Assembly (NCBI RefSeq): GCF_024679245.1
Contig: NC_090178.1
Location: 25,883,203-25,947,202, forward strand
Source of the DNA: Pseudorasbora parva
Taxonomy: Eukaryota > Chordata > Actinopteri > Cypriniformes > Gobionidae
DNA length: 64,000 bases
Direction: 5' to 3'
Position 1 is the stretch's first letter. Each line of letters opens with the position of its first letter. The notes beneath the pieces were generated by a model that saw only the letters and a list, made by a program, of their open reading frames with translations, ran no database searches and had not been told where the DNA came from. Position numbers and translations under genes: made by a program. Of this stretch, positions 1 to 10,867 are shown one piece after another.

Positions 1-1957
1 AGTAGGCCCCTAACGGCCTCCCTGGGGATGAGTCCCCAGGTAGTGACTGGATACCCAGTCCTCATCAGCCAGCAGACAGCCACTGTCAGCCCGACTTTAA
101 GGGCTCGCTGAGTTTCAGCACGCCTCATATGGCATCCCCTGAGGGGGTGACCTAGGGTTCCGACCATTGGTTGACAGGATCTAGGCCGCTTTAGGCCTCC
201 TGTAGGGTGAGCCCCGGTTCCCAGGTCTTGCAACAGTGTGCGTGGGTGCTAGCCAGGCGGCTAGCATAGTCTGCTATCAGAGACGGGCCGCTTCAGGCCG
301 TCCTATGGTCGTTTCCTGGCCCTGCGGGGTTTCCGGTGGGATTTGCCATCGGATAAGCACCGTATGTCACCAATCTAATAGGGAACTGCCATTCGGTAAT
401 AGGCCTCTCCGGGCCGCCCTAAAAAGACCGGACTGTACGTAGGCGTCAAACAGGCCTCCCTGGAGGCGAGCCCCGGGAACACAACAGCTCCCAACAGTTT
501 GCACGTTGGCTGGCAGGAAGTAGGCCGCTCTAGGCCGCCTGAGGGTGAGCCCCCGAGCTGGGACGCTTGGTAGGCCAGTGTATTAGGCTGTCAGGCCTTT
601 TTGGGCCTTTTTGGGAGGGATTCCCGGACCAGGTCTCGGTGACAAGCTAGCTATTAGCATGGGTGGCTTCTGGCGTTATAGCCTCATGAGCCTCCTGAGG
701 AACCAGTAAAGCCGCCTGCCTGCAGGCCGCCTGAGGGTGAGCCCCGAGCTGGGACGCTCGTTAGGCCAGTGTATTATGCTGTCAGGCCTCTTTGGGCCTT
801 TTTGGGAGAGGATTCCCGGACCAAGGTCTCGGTGACAAGCTAGCCATTAGCATGGGTGGCTTCTGGCGGTATAGCCTCATGAGCCCCCTGAGGAACCAGT
901 AAAGCCACCTTCCTGCGGCTCTTAACAGCTAACAGCTAACAGCAAACACTAACGGTGCTAGGTGGAGGCGCCTCATGGCCTCCCTGGAGGGGAAACGGTT
1001 CCTTGGAATGGGAACGTATAACTGGCTTTGGGCTGACAGCTAGCGGCTGCCCGCCGGTGGGTCCCGGCCTGAGCCGGTATAAATCAAGGGCGGGCTCATG
1101 CCCTAGCACAACGAGACTCCGTTTCTGCTGCGCAGTCCCTTCAGGACAGGGGACTGGCTAGCCTACAGCATGGGTTACCTACCAAGCTGGCTTAAGAGCT
1201 CCCCTCATTGAGGGTCGTCTGCGAGCTTACGGCCGCTTGAGTCTGATCAGACGGGCAGGCCCCCCTCGGGGCCTCCCGGGTAGATCAGTCCATAGGCCTT
1301 GTTTAGGCCTCCTGAGCACCCCTGTAATAAATGTGCTCAGTAGATCCTAGGATCGAGCAGAAGAGACTCCCCTCGATGGCAAGGGTAAGAAGCACTAAGC
1401 TGAGTACTGCTCTCCAGGATTCCCGTCTCCGAGTTCCGGTCTGAGGAGGATATTGCCAGTTTGCAGTCCCTCAGTCTGGATGCTCATGAGTAAGAGCGAT
1501 GTCCGGAGGCTCTGTTTTGACAGACAGGGTTGGCCAAGCTGGGGTGTCCCACAGAAGTGATGCCAGGTGAGGCCTCCCTGGTGGCATTCGGTGAAGGTTT
1601 TCTCGAATAAAGTGACGGGCTGGGGCGCCCTCGGGTCCCCTAGCCACATTCCCTTAAGGGACTCCTTCCTTCGAAGTAGTAGGTCCCAGGCCCTCGAGCA
1701 AGCCGAGAGTAGGAAACCTCAGTTAAAACTTGTTTAGGTTCTCTCTTAGGCATATAGCTTGGGCTATGACCGTAGGGAATGATGTCACTGGCAGCCTGTG
1801 TGGCTAGAGGGGGAGTGGTTCAGACTTTCTGCGAACACTCGTCCAGGCAGTTCTCACTGCCAGTAAGGGGCGTGCACTCCCCTCAGCATGGCGGCGTGGG
1901 TATATCGTTCCCCGTAGCGTCAGCTGATTCAGCGCGAGTTCCCTTTCGAAAGGGAAC
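1..1957 (+). mobile_element. Elt-1 repeat, copy 0 (right part, left end outside window)
   Basis: GC-rich body built of degenerate units resembling 'aggcctccctgagg' and 'ggtagtaggcc', with local internal repeats: the block near 540-700 recurs at 720-900. The same order of sequence is found in copies A, B and, inverted, C. The right end is a perfect 20-bp palindrome at 1938-1957 (GTTCCCTTTCGAAAGGGAAC) preceded by 'cgtagcgtcagctga'. This end is the inverted counterpart of the left ends of copies A and B, so the repeat has terminal inverted repeats of about 50 bp. I see no convincing coding region; the short ORFs here are not conserved between copies. It is probably a non-autonomous DNA element; I cannot assign a superfamily. 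Confidence 0.6.
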
Positions 1958-2272
1958 GTCCCCGGTTACGTATGTAACCTTAGTTCCCTGAGAACAGGGA
2001 ACGAGACGCTGCGTCACATGGCCATGCTTCAAAGTGTGCCTGCCCACAGTCCCTTCAGACGAAGCGGATGTTGTCATGTTGGCACGGTGCCTTTTTATAC
2101 TTCCTGGTCGCACGGTGATGACATCACCAGCTGCCGACGGTCAGTAGGATTGTGATTTGATAGTGATTTCAGACACCTGTCACGCTGAAGGCGTTCCCCG
2201 TAGCGTCAGCTGACGCAGCGTCTCGTTCCCTGTTCTCAGGGAACTAAGGTTACATACGTAACCGGGGACGTT
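1958..2272. mobile_element. Inverted-leader terminal module next to Elt-1 copy 0
   Basis: About 315 bp bounded by inverted repeats of roughly 62 bp. The left arm begins 'gtccccggttacgtatgtaa' and the right arm is its reverse complement ending at about 2272. Each arm contains an 8-bp-stem hairpin (gttccctg-agaa-cagggaac). The interior is the reverse complement of the Elt-1 leader, including its TATA region (read inverted near 2094-2100) and the ATF/CRE-like 'gatgacatca'. Equivalent modules adjoin the right ends of copies A (10025) and B (24368). It is either a MITE that repeatedly landed there or the true right end of Elt-1. Confidence 0.65.
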
Positions 2273-2274
2273 TT

Positions 2275-2530
2275 GGGAAGGCCGGTAAGAAGACCATTAC
2301 AATAGTCTACCCTGCTGGTGATGAAAGTCTTGCCTGGAAACAAAGCATCTAATTCTTTATATATTTTTTCAGATTATAGTATGCCGATTTAGTTATTGCT
2401 TTGAAATTACGGAAGCCCAGGTCTGACTTCAAAATCACACCAAGATTCCTGACTTGATTTCTTGTTATTAGACCTTTAGCCCCAAGATATACGCGTTCAC
2501 CTTGAGAATTTCATCTTTGTTTCCAAATGT
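2275..2530 (-). pseudogene. Degenerate LINE reverse-transcriptase fragment
   Basis: Read on the minus strand with frameshifts, this stretch encodes blocks typical of the C-terminal part of CR1/L2/Rex-type LINE polymerases. One block has the pattern NLGVIL..DL.F; another has a form of TSR.DYCNGLLTGLP. There are several stops and shifts. It lies between the right module of Elt-1 copy 0 and the left end of copy A. It is an old 5'-truncated or fragmented copy with no function expected. Confidence 0.55.
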
Positions 2531-2659
2531 AGTGATTTCAGTTCCCTTTCGAAAGGAAACTCGCACTGCGTCAGCTTGACGCTACAGGGAAAGCCTCCAG
2601 CGTGACAGCTGTCTGAACTACTATCGAATCACAGCAATCCTATTGAGTGGCAACAGCCT

Positions 2660-2790
2660 ATGATGTCATCAAGGTGCGACCAGGAAGTATATAAGGGCGC
2701 CTTGCAAACATGACACCAGCTTCTTCGTCTTCAAGGAATGTTTAGTCTGAATGCTTCAAATCAAAGGTAATCCATATTCATTTGTTTTCT
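2660..2790 (+). promoter_or_regulatory. Elt-1 leader: CRE-like site, TATA box, putative first-exon donor
   Basis: The leader holds 'gatgtcatc' at 2662-2670 (one step from an ATF/CRE site) and a TATA box, tatataa, at 2688-2694. The next ~70 bp stay conserved between copies down to a GT donor-like 'aaaggtaatcc' near 2764-2774. The same block occurs at 12515-12560 (then split, resuming at 19877), at 53790-53895 (minus) and, inverted, in the terminal modules. This conservation suggests a real Pol II promoter carried by the element; transcription itself is inferred. Confidence 0.5.
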
Positions 2791-5684
2791 GCCTGGGATT
2801 AAGAGCATGCACAATCAAGCTTTTATGGAGTTGTTTGTTCGATTGTGTGCAATGTGAGCGGTTTTTCAATCCGAGATCGCTCTGCTCTCATCTGGCGCTC
2901 TTCCTGAGTGAAGAGCGTTTTGCATCTGAGATTAGTAATGTGGTCCCGCTCACGCCGAGGCTGAGCGCGGATGCGCGTCACGGTTCCTCGGATGGGGTCG
3001 CCGATCACCACAAAAGTCATCGTCTCCCCAGGCGCTTCTTCGGCCCGGGGTGGGGCCGTGACGATGATACTCTAGGTCCCGCCTGGCTGGTCTGTGAGAA
3101 GCGCCCCCTCAGGCGGTTGCACTCCTAAGCATGCATGCTGTGGGTAAAGCTTATGCGTGGATATCGTAGCACACCGGAGGCAAGCTGGTAAGTCCCCCTT
3201 GTGAGGAAAACATTTATTTTTTATGTTGTGTGAGACTTCATGCTCCCCACCTAGGGTTTGGGGATCACGGGATCGTAGAGGACAACATAGGGCCCTGTAG
3301 TTCCCCTGTTCGGTGGCTAGAACGATTTCTGGGATGCCATTATGTGGTCTGTTTAGAGCTAGCTTTGCTAGTAGAGAATAGCCGACATTGTGTGTACAGC
3401 TGTGTGAACATTCCGCGGGAATGTGGAATTGTATTAGGTGAGTGTGTTTCTCCTAGTTAAACAGGAAACCTCTTAGCCACCCCAGGGTATAGTGGTTAGC
3501 GTTGCCCCTCGTGGAATTTTATAGACGGGAGGGTGAGTTCAGGCTGACGCGCAATCTACAGATTTAGGTCCAGCCTCGCAGGGCTCAGATGGAGTATTCC
3601 TGAGGTTTTTTTCGCTTCCCCGAGCCTCGAATAATACTCATTGCAGGGCTTTTTCTATTTTTTATCCCTAGTCAGCCTCCTCTTACCTTAGAGTCTGCCA
3701 CCTTCTCTGCTTTCTGAGGTTCTTAGTAATGCAGGTTGGTGTGAAGCAGAATGAACAGCGACTTAGCCAGTGTTTGTGGGGCGGGGTTGGCGTCCCACGC
3801 TTGCACGCAGGCGGGCTAGTTTTGCTGAAGAGCTGAAGGGTGTAAATTCCAGAGCTTGTTGTGGCCGCACCTTCTGGTGGCCCCTGGCCCTATCCTGGAG
3901 GATGTTGTGGCCAGTGGGTAGCATACTTTTGTGAATAATTTTTGCCCTCTGCTCTGGATCTTCTGCTCCACCTTTTAGGGCTCGGGTTGAGCTGCACTTC
4001 TCAGCCTGCGTGCTTTGTGATGGTTCGGTTGGATGCTTCCCTGGAAGCTGAAACATTGCCATGGCTGACGCCCTAGCATGAACGGCAGGCCGCAGCATGA
4101 GGGAAGAGTGGCCACCCCAACGCAGGTGACGTAAGTTGTACTCCCCTCGCTTAGAGGGTTTAAGGCACTTTCTGCTGAGTACACTGCTATTGGCAATGTG
4201 TTTAGGTCTATGTTCATAGGCACTGCCGGCTGGGACTGTGCCATTGCATGTAGGACCCTGTGAGCCTCTGGGATGATGCCAGCCCCGGGAGGGGCATGTG
4301 TTGCCAGCTGGCTGTGAGCAGCCAGCTTGGGCAGTCCAGGCAGTGGACTCTGAGCAGGAGGCCTCAGCAGGCCTCCTTGCGGGGGAGTCGCGACATCAGG
4401 GCCCATGTGTGCCTGGCAGGAATCAGCAGAACCTCGTTGAAAGGTCCCTGGGGATGAGTTCACAGGTGGTAATTGGATGTCTAGTTCTTCGTCAGCCAAG
4501 CAGACAGCCACTGTCAGCCCGACTCGGAGAGGCCAGCATTCATCCAACCTGCCAGCTAGGTCTGTACCATTCGTAGCTGGCATGGCTGCAAGCCAGAGAT
4601 GGGACCAAGTCACACATGTGCAAGTCTCAAGTAAGTCTCAAGTCTTAACCTTCAAGTCTCAAGTAAGTCCCAAGTATTTTTTTCCTAGGCAAGTCAAGTC
4701 AAGTCAAGTGACAGGGTATGCCAAGTCAAGTCAAGTCAAGTCCTGTAGTAGGTCAAGTCAAGTCCAAGTCAAGTCACCTTATTTTTGTAATTTTACCTGC
4801 AGAATCTGATCTTAAAGGTCCTGTTCTTCACGTGTTTTCGAAGCTTTGATTATGTTTACAGTGTGCAATATAACATGAGTTCATGTTTCGCGTGTAAAAA
4901 AACAGTATTTTTCACACAGTTGACTTATCTGTACAGCGCTGTTTCCTCTGTCCTAAAAACGGCCTGATGATTTCCTTGTTCTATGAAGTCCCTCCTTCAG
5001 AAACACGTAACGAGTTCTGATTGGGCCAGCGCTTCCCGTGTTGTGACTGGACAGCAGCTTAGCGCACTTTGCCAGGAAAGGTCCCGCCTCTTACCATAAC
5101 GGGGAGATGCAAGCGCTGAATCCGCGCTCTTCTCCACGTGAGAGAGCAACAAGACCACGCCCCCTATTTTGCGTGTTCTTGTGGGCAGAGGGTTAGTCAA
5201 CAAATGGTTCTAGTGACGTCATTCCTGAAGGAAGTGCAGGTGTGTAGTCCAAACCGGCCGTTCGTTGTAGGCTTTGAAAGGGAACTTCTGTTAAATAAAA
5301 TATCTCGCTTGGCATTGAACTTTGAGCTTTATCATTTTACAGGTATTATTTATGCTCTAACAGCAACATTTCACACTAACTAAAGATGGAATCATGAAGA
5401 ACAGGACCTTTAATAAAGTGAAAAGACAATATATAAGTAACTGTCAGTAAATTAAAATAATTTGTAAATACTCATGTTCAGTAAAATACAATTATAGAAT
5501 CAAACAGAATTGTAACTTCATAAAATTATTTATTTTTCAATTCTGCCAACAGTTTGAAATGTTTTAAATTTAAGAGTCCATAAAGCAAATAGCAGCTTAA
5601 CATCCAAAAAACTACTCTCTGAACACCTTCTTCTCTCTCCCTCTAAAACACAGTTTACATACAACATTAAACTTTGTTACATTT

Positions 5685-5707
5685 GTTCTTTCTCTCTCTC
5701 TCTCTTT

Positions 5708-5754
<47 letters not shown>
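5685..5754. repeat. Microsatellite (TC)n(AC)n
   Basis: A short TC tract passes into about 45 bp of AC dinucleotides inside the hAT remnant. The ORF over it is a repeat artefact. Confidence 0.95.
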
Positions 5755-5756
<2 letters not shown>

Positions 5757-5759
5757 TGG

Positions 5760-6180
5760 TCTATGTGGTTTACAGGGACTCTCCATAGGCGTAATGGTTT
5801 TTATACTGTACAAACCGTATTTTCTATCCCCTTACACTGCCCCTGCCCCTAAACCTACCCATCACAGGAAACATGCTGCATTTTCATTTAGTATGTTTTT
5901 AAGGCCATTTGAATTATGGGGACATTTGATATGTCCTCATAAACCACATTTATAGAGTAATACCAGTGTAATACCCATGTAGTTATACAAATTTGTGTCC
6001 TCATAAACCACATAAACAGGCTCACACACACACACACACACACATACAAAAAAAAAAAAAAAAAATCTTTCTGTATGATTTATAAGATGTTTTCCTTATG
6101 GGGACCAAAAAATGTCCCCACAAGGACAAGGATTTCGGATACTGCCATCTTTGTGGGGACATTTTGTCCCCATAATGTTG
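5760..6180. repeat. Interspersed repeat with 'cctaaacctacccatc' core
   Basis: Contains the fish-type core 'ctatccccttacactgcccc' followed by 'cctaaacctacccatcacag', plus 'ggggacat' and 'tcctcataaaccac' motifs arranged in direct and inverted copies. A diverged second copy lies at 8265-8580. Both are bordered by CA-rich microsatellites, and an A-tract sits at 6050-6065. Confidence 0.5.
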
Positions 6181-6186
6181 TGATTA

Positions 6187-6202
6187 CCAGCCCACACACA
6201 CA

Positions 6203-6277
<75 letters not shown>

Positions 6278-6294
6278 ACTCACTCACTCACTCA

Positions 6295-6345
<51 letters not shown>

Positions 6346-6408
6346 TCACTCACTCACTCACTCAGACACACACACACACACAGACACACACACACACACA
6401 CACACAAA
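6187..6408. repeat. Compound microsatellite (TC)n(ACTC)n(AC)n
   Basis: About 220 bp of TC, then ACTC tetranucleotides, then AC, with a second ACTC/AC block. It lies inside the hAT remnant. Confidence 0.95.
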
Positions 6409-6496
6409 GTCAAAGTCTCCCGCTCAGATCAGGGGAAGTATTTTATAAAAATAAATCGAGGGTTAATGGCTAGTGGTTACTTTAGCTATACATTAG

Positions 6497-6790
6497 CTAA
6501 CTACCAACTAACCTTTTTAGGCAGACTGGCTCTTCAAATGACGGATGATATTGGAGGTTGTCGTCTGGCTGTCCGTCCGTGATTTTAATGTTGCATGTCT
6601 TGCAACACACAACGTTCGTATAACGTTCGTCTTTTGCCATCTTGCGAATAATTGTTGAAGCCGAAAGCAATGATGACCCCCGCACGGTTTCCCTCTGGCT
6701 GACATGTTGATGTGATATCTGATCTAAGTGGGCGTGGTGTGCGTAAGGTACGAGAGGGCATGACTGATGATAGTGTCGTGATCCAGTCAT
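6497..6790 (-). pseudogene. hAT transposase N-terminal (BED-finger-like) remnant
   Basis: A 97-residue open frame. From about residue 50 it contains MAKDE, then C-C-x2-C (VCCKTC), 'NIKITDG' and 'NLQYH'. This resembles the start of BED-type zinc fingers (Cx2C ... H) in hAT transposases, but the second half of the finger is degenerate and no catalytic domain follows. Its place inside an element with hAT ends supports the call. Domain assignment is by pattern only. Confidence 0.45.
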
Positions 6791-8264
6791 GACAGCGCTG
6801 TTCTCAGTCTGCGCTCCAGCTGGGCCAACTTTATGTTTATTAAATCATTTATATATTTTATATTCAAACTGAAAACATGATGTGATTAACACTCAAGTCA
6901 TTCAAGTCATCGTGTCTCAAGTCAAGTCCCAAGTCTTTAACTTCCAAGTCCGAGTCAAGTCTCAAGTATTTTCTATTTGTCAAGTCATAAAAATAGTGAC
7001 TCGAGACGACTCGAGTCCAAGTCACCAAGTCTCAAGTCCCCATGTCTGCTGCAAGCCCAGTTATTAGGCCTCACTAGGCCTTCCTGAGGGCCTGCTGGGG
7101 TGCAACAGGCCTTGCCGGGCTTCCCTTGAGGGGGTATTCCCTGGCTTTTATGTGTTGGACGGCAGGTAGTAGGCCTCACCAGGCCTCCCTGAGTGCCTCC
7201 TGTGGTAGCAGTAGGCCTCTTCTGGCTTCCCCCGAGGGGGTGTTCCTGGGCTTCAGTCACTGGATGACAAGTAGTAGGCCTCGCAGGGCCTCCCTGAGGG
7301 CCTGTTATGGTAGCAGTAGGCCTCGTCTGGCTTCCCCTGAGGGGGAGCTCCAGGGCCTCAGCGCTGTATGACAGGTAGTAGGCCGGCTACGAGTAGCTGG
7401 CAGGTAGTAGGCCCTGCTGGGCCTCCCTGGGGGATTTGCCATTGGGTAGCACCGCCTGTCACCGGGCCTCTAACACTGGGTTGCCATTCGGCAATAGGCC
7501 TCTCCAGGCCGCCCTAAGACTCGTTAATGTGCGGGAGGCCTTGCTGCCAGGTAGTAGGCCTCGCCAGGCCTCCCTTAGGGCGAGCTCCACTGTTTGGACA
7601 CTTGCGCAGCTAGCATGGGTGGCTTCTGGTGTTGATGTCCTTATGGGCCTCCCTGAGGGGACTAGTTAAGCCACTTCCCTGCAAGGTTATTTTCGTAAAC
7701 GAAAACTGAAACTAAGACTAAAACTATTGGTCAAAAAACATTTTCGTAAACTGAAATAAAATTAAAAAATCTGAATAAATAAAAAACTAAAACTAAACGA
7801 AACTAACTACTCTTACTAAAAAACTAACTGAAATAAAATAATAATTAGCAAAAATAAATATTCGTTTTCGTTATTAATAAGCTCTCTTTAATGTGGTGGA
7901 AAATCTGACTGTGGCGGTTGAGGGAGTGTCTGTATTGCGCTACTGCGTGTGAAGTGATCTGAGTGACGGACGCGTGCAGACAGGCAACACATCGCTAAAC
8001 GGGAGTTCACAAAGAATCAATGCATCCGTGGCAGTGAAACGGGAAATAACACAAGGTAATGAGATGCACGTTGAACTTCTTTTAACTTAAGCTCACTTTT
8101 TTAGAATGCCGTTTCTTACGCGACGAGAGACGCGGGCGCAAAAGTCAGCACATAGTAGCAAGTAACGTTACTAGCCTACTGTGCGTTTGAGATTTCATGT
8201 TTGCATAATATTGACAGGTTCAAAGGTGTTATCATAATCATTTACATTATATTATATTATTATC

Positions 8265-8580
8265 TGTGTGGAGACATTTCCCCACAAAGTAGGGAATACC
8301 AGGATACACACACACACAAGTTTGTTTCACTATATAAGTGAGGACATTGCATAGACTTCCATTGATTTTATATCAGGTTAATGATATTTTCTATCCCCTA
8401 ACCCAATCCCTATCCCTAAACCTACCCATCCCAAGAACGTGCAAAACAATAGATTTAAATAAAAACATGTTTTGGCCGATTTATAAGCCTTTTTAACTAG
8501 TGAGGACCAGTCAAATGTCCTTATTAGTCAGTTATCATAATATTTTACTAGATAAGTGAAGACATTGGCCCCCTTTACAA
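8265..8580. repeat. Second 'cctaaacctacccatc' interspersed repeat
   Basis: Shares 'attttctatcccctaaccca', 'cctaaacctacccatc' and the 'gtgaggacat' motif with 5760-6180, inside the second hAT element. Confidence 0.5.
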
Positions 8581-8589
8581 TTATAGCAC

Positions 8590-8590
<1 letters not shown>

Positions 8591-8649
<59 letters not shown>
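8591..8649. repeat. Microsatellite (CA)n
   Basis: About 59 bp of uninterrupted CA dinucleotides. Confidence 0.95.
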
Positions 8650-8652
<3 letters not shown>

Positions 8653-10024
8653 CACAACAGTGTGTGTTGGCTGTATTCAGATGACTTTAGCTGTGGTCTT
8701 ACACTGCTAGCCTACATTGTTGTACTACTGAAGAAATTAAAATAAGCTTTTAATTGTTTAACAATATTTCATCTTTGTTATGAATGAGTTTGTCTGGAAT
8801 TTATAATTTTTACTTTTATATTTTACTTTGCATTTATTTTGTTCTTTAAGATAGGGTTGTTTGTATAGGTCATAGTTTGACTCAAGCTTTTTTGCTCAAA
8901 GGTGAAGACCCAACTTTATGCATGTTTTTTAAGACCGGCCTGGGTTTAAACAATAATGCTCGTTTATCAAGTGATTTCACTTAAGGATGTTTAGTAAGAT
9001 TAAACTCTAATCTGTGCAAACATTAAACTTTGCTGAAATTAAAAACCTTGATTTGGTCTCTATACTTCATTATGCTAACTCTGCTAAACTATAATTACTA
9101 AAACTAAAACTGAAACTAAATAAATAAAAACTAAATAGAAATGTATTTGCAGAATAAAAACTAAACTAAAACTAGCAAAACCATTTGTAAAACTAACTAA
9201 AACTAAACTGAAATTTGTAGCAAAATTGAAAACGATAATAAAATAAAAACTAATTTCAAAAAACAAAACTATAACTTATAGTTATAGTATAACCTTGCTT
9301 CCCTGAGGCCTTAAAAAGCTAACCTCAATGGTGCCCAATAGAGTCTCCTTCGGTTCTCCCTGGGGGGAATGAGTTCCTTGGACGGAGACACATAAATGGC
9401 TCACGCTGACAGCTAGTGGTTTCCTGCCATCAGGTTTCGGTCCTAGCCGGCAGCACTTGACGGCGGTTGCATACCCAAGCACGAAGAGATGACACTGCTG
9501 CTATGTGTCCCCTACAGGACGGGGACCTGCATAGGTTGCCTACAGAATAGTACCTACCAGGCAGGCTTAAGAGCTCCCCTCTTATAATGGTCGTCTGTGA
9601 GCTTACAGCTGCCTGGGCCTGGTCAGCCGGTCGTAGGCACCGCGGGGCCTCCCTGTGACATCAGCCCGTAGGCCTTCTCAGGCCTCCTGAGCACCTCTCT
9701 AATGTATGTGCTCAGTAGATCATAGGATCGAGCAGCTGACTCCCCATCGCTAGCAAGGGTCAGAAAGCACTACGCTGAACGCTGTTCTCCAGGATAGCCT
9801 GTCTCTGAGGTTCGGCCTGAGGCGGACACTGCCAGTTTTTACAGTCAATCAGCTGGATGCCTCTCCAGAGGCGAGTTTCCAGAGGCTCTGTTTTTCAACA
9901 GACGGGGTTGGCCGACGGAAGCGTCCCATATAGTGATGCCAGGTCAGGCCTCCCTGGTGGCATTCGGTAAAGTTTTTCCCGAATAGTGACTGGTTGGGAT
10001 GTTGTGAAACTTTTGAAAGAGGAA

Positions 10025-10350
10025 CGCCTCTGGTTACGACTGTAACCTTAGTTCCCTGAGAACAGGGAGTGAGACGCTGCCTCGCGTTGCCATGCCTCGG
10101 GGCCTTCCTTTCGAACAGTCCCTTCAGACGAAGAAGCTGGTGTTATGTTTGCAAGGCACCCTTATATACTTCCTGGTCGCAACTTGATGACATCATAGGC
10201 TGTCGCCGATCAATAGGATTGCTGAGATTCGATAGTAGTTCAAACACCTGTCACGCTGGAGGTGTTCCCCGTGGCATCAAGCTGACGCAGTGTCTCGTTC
10301 CCTGTTCTCAGGAAACTAAGGTTACAGTCATAACCATAGATGTTTTGTCT
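10025..10350. mobile_element. Inverted-leader terminal module next to Elt-1 copy A
   Basis: Inverted arms begin near 'ggttacgactgtaacc' and close at 'ggttacagtcataacc'. The interior is the reverse complement of the Elt-1 leader, with the TATA region inverted near 10163-10170. It is homologous to 1958-2272 and 24368-24690. Confidence 0.6.
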
Positions 10351-10429
10351 TTGTTTAACTGAAGATAGTCACATCCATTTGTTAACTTCATCAGTGCATT
10401 TGTACAGGGAATCAATGGGGCTGTAGTCA

Positions 10430-10665
10430 TGCTAGACCTTTACCTGGACTGTTCCATGCTGGTGGAATAACCTGACTAACTCCAGCCATTTCAGGAGACC
10501 GCTAAAGAGGCATCTTTTTGTGAACACTTGCCCCTTAAAATCTAGATATTTGCGGTTTAACAAAAAAAAAAATTGCTAGACTAACTAGAAATTGTCACTG
10601 CACTTATTGCTGCATCCATACTCTTCACTTGTAAGTTGCTTTGGATAAAATGTAATTGTACATGT
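10430..10665 (+). pseudogene. LINE (L2/CR1-like) 3' end remnant
   Basis: On the plus strand around 10446-10530 a frame reads VPCWWNNL, then 'RRPLKRHLF'. This parallels the extreme C-terminus of the L2 ORF at 38.4 kb (VPTWWNDLP ... LKTHLF). It is followed at about 10630-10650 by 'cttgtaagttgctttggata', the diagnostic L2 3' tail. Only the last part of the element remains. Confidence 0.6.
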
Positions 10666-10867
10666 ATAAAATAACTGCAGTTACAGTATAGAAATATAAA
10701 GATTATTGTCTTTTAATGTAGATATATTTTTGCATATTCTAAATGATATACTAAGCTTGTATTTCCTATAACTATGGTAACTTGACATATAATGTGTTAT
10801 GTACAATGACTAATACTGTAATTGTGCAGATTCTTGTTGTGGCTGCATGGTGTAATCATTTACCTTG

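Larger units (their letters stand above)
4594..7048. mobile_element. hAT-type transposon remnant with 8-bp TSD
   Basis: The 8-bp direct repeat ctgcaagc flanks the element exactly (4586-4593 and 7049-7056). The termini are imperfect inverted repeats: the left begins CAGAGATGGGAC, the right read inward begins CAGACATGGGGAC. Subterminal regions at both ends are dense in 'caagtc' repeats (4610-4790 and 6890-7040). An 8-bp TSD, a CAGAG start and multiple short subterminal repeats are hallmarks of hAT elements. The interior keeps only a zinc-finger-like fragment (6497-6790, minus); the transposase core is missing and two large microsatellites occupy the middle, so it is non-autonomous. Confidence 0.85.
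7682..9297. mobile_element. hAT-type non-autonomous element with 8-bp TSD
   Basis: Flanked by the perfect 8-bp repeat cttccctg (7674-7681 and 9298-9305). The ends are the exact inverted repeat CAAGGTTAT...ATAACCTTG. Both ends carry 150-200 bp of A-rich 'aaaactaaaactaaact' subterminal repeats. The interior includes a 'cctaaacctacccatc' repeat and a CA tract. No transposase is visible. Removing the element rejoins 'cacttccctgaggcc', which matches the Elt-1 sequence around it. Confidence 0.85.
2541..10024 (+). mobile_element. Elt-1 repeat, copy A (interrupted by two hAT elements)
   Basis: The left end is the 20-bp near-palindrome at 2541-2560, followed by the TATA-containing leader. The body is homologous to copy B (for example 3960-4560 against 21990-22590) and ends with the 'aggcctcc' region. 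It is split at 4593/7049 and 7681/9298 by two transposons with exact 8-bp duplications. The right end near 10004-10024 is a decayed form of the palindrome and is followed directly by an inverted-leader module. Compared with copy B, the segment around 3000-3060 is shortened. No conserved ORF was found. Confidence 0.6.

Noticed and set aside
236..1161. Short plus-strand ORFs in the 'aggcctcc' region of Elt-1
   Set aside because: Not conserved in frame or sequence between copies 0, A, B and C; no domain pattern.
3480..3560. tRNA-like 'gtatagtggttagcg' suggesting a tRNA or SINE head
   Set aside because: Only an A-box-like stretch; no convincing B box or cloverleaf, and the block is part of the Elt-1 body (compare 21420-21500).
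5674..6473. ORFs across TC/AC microsatellites
   Set aside because: Dinucleotide repeats are open in several frames; products are Leu-Ser or Thr-His runs.
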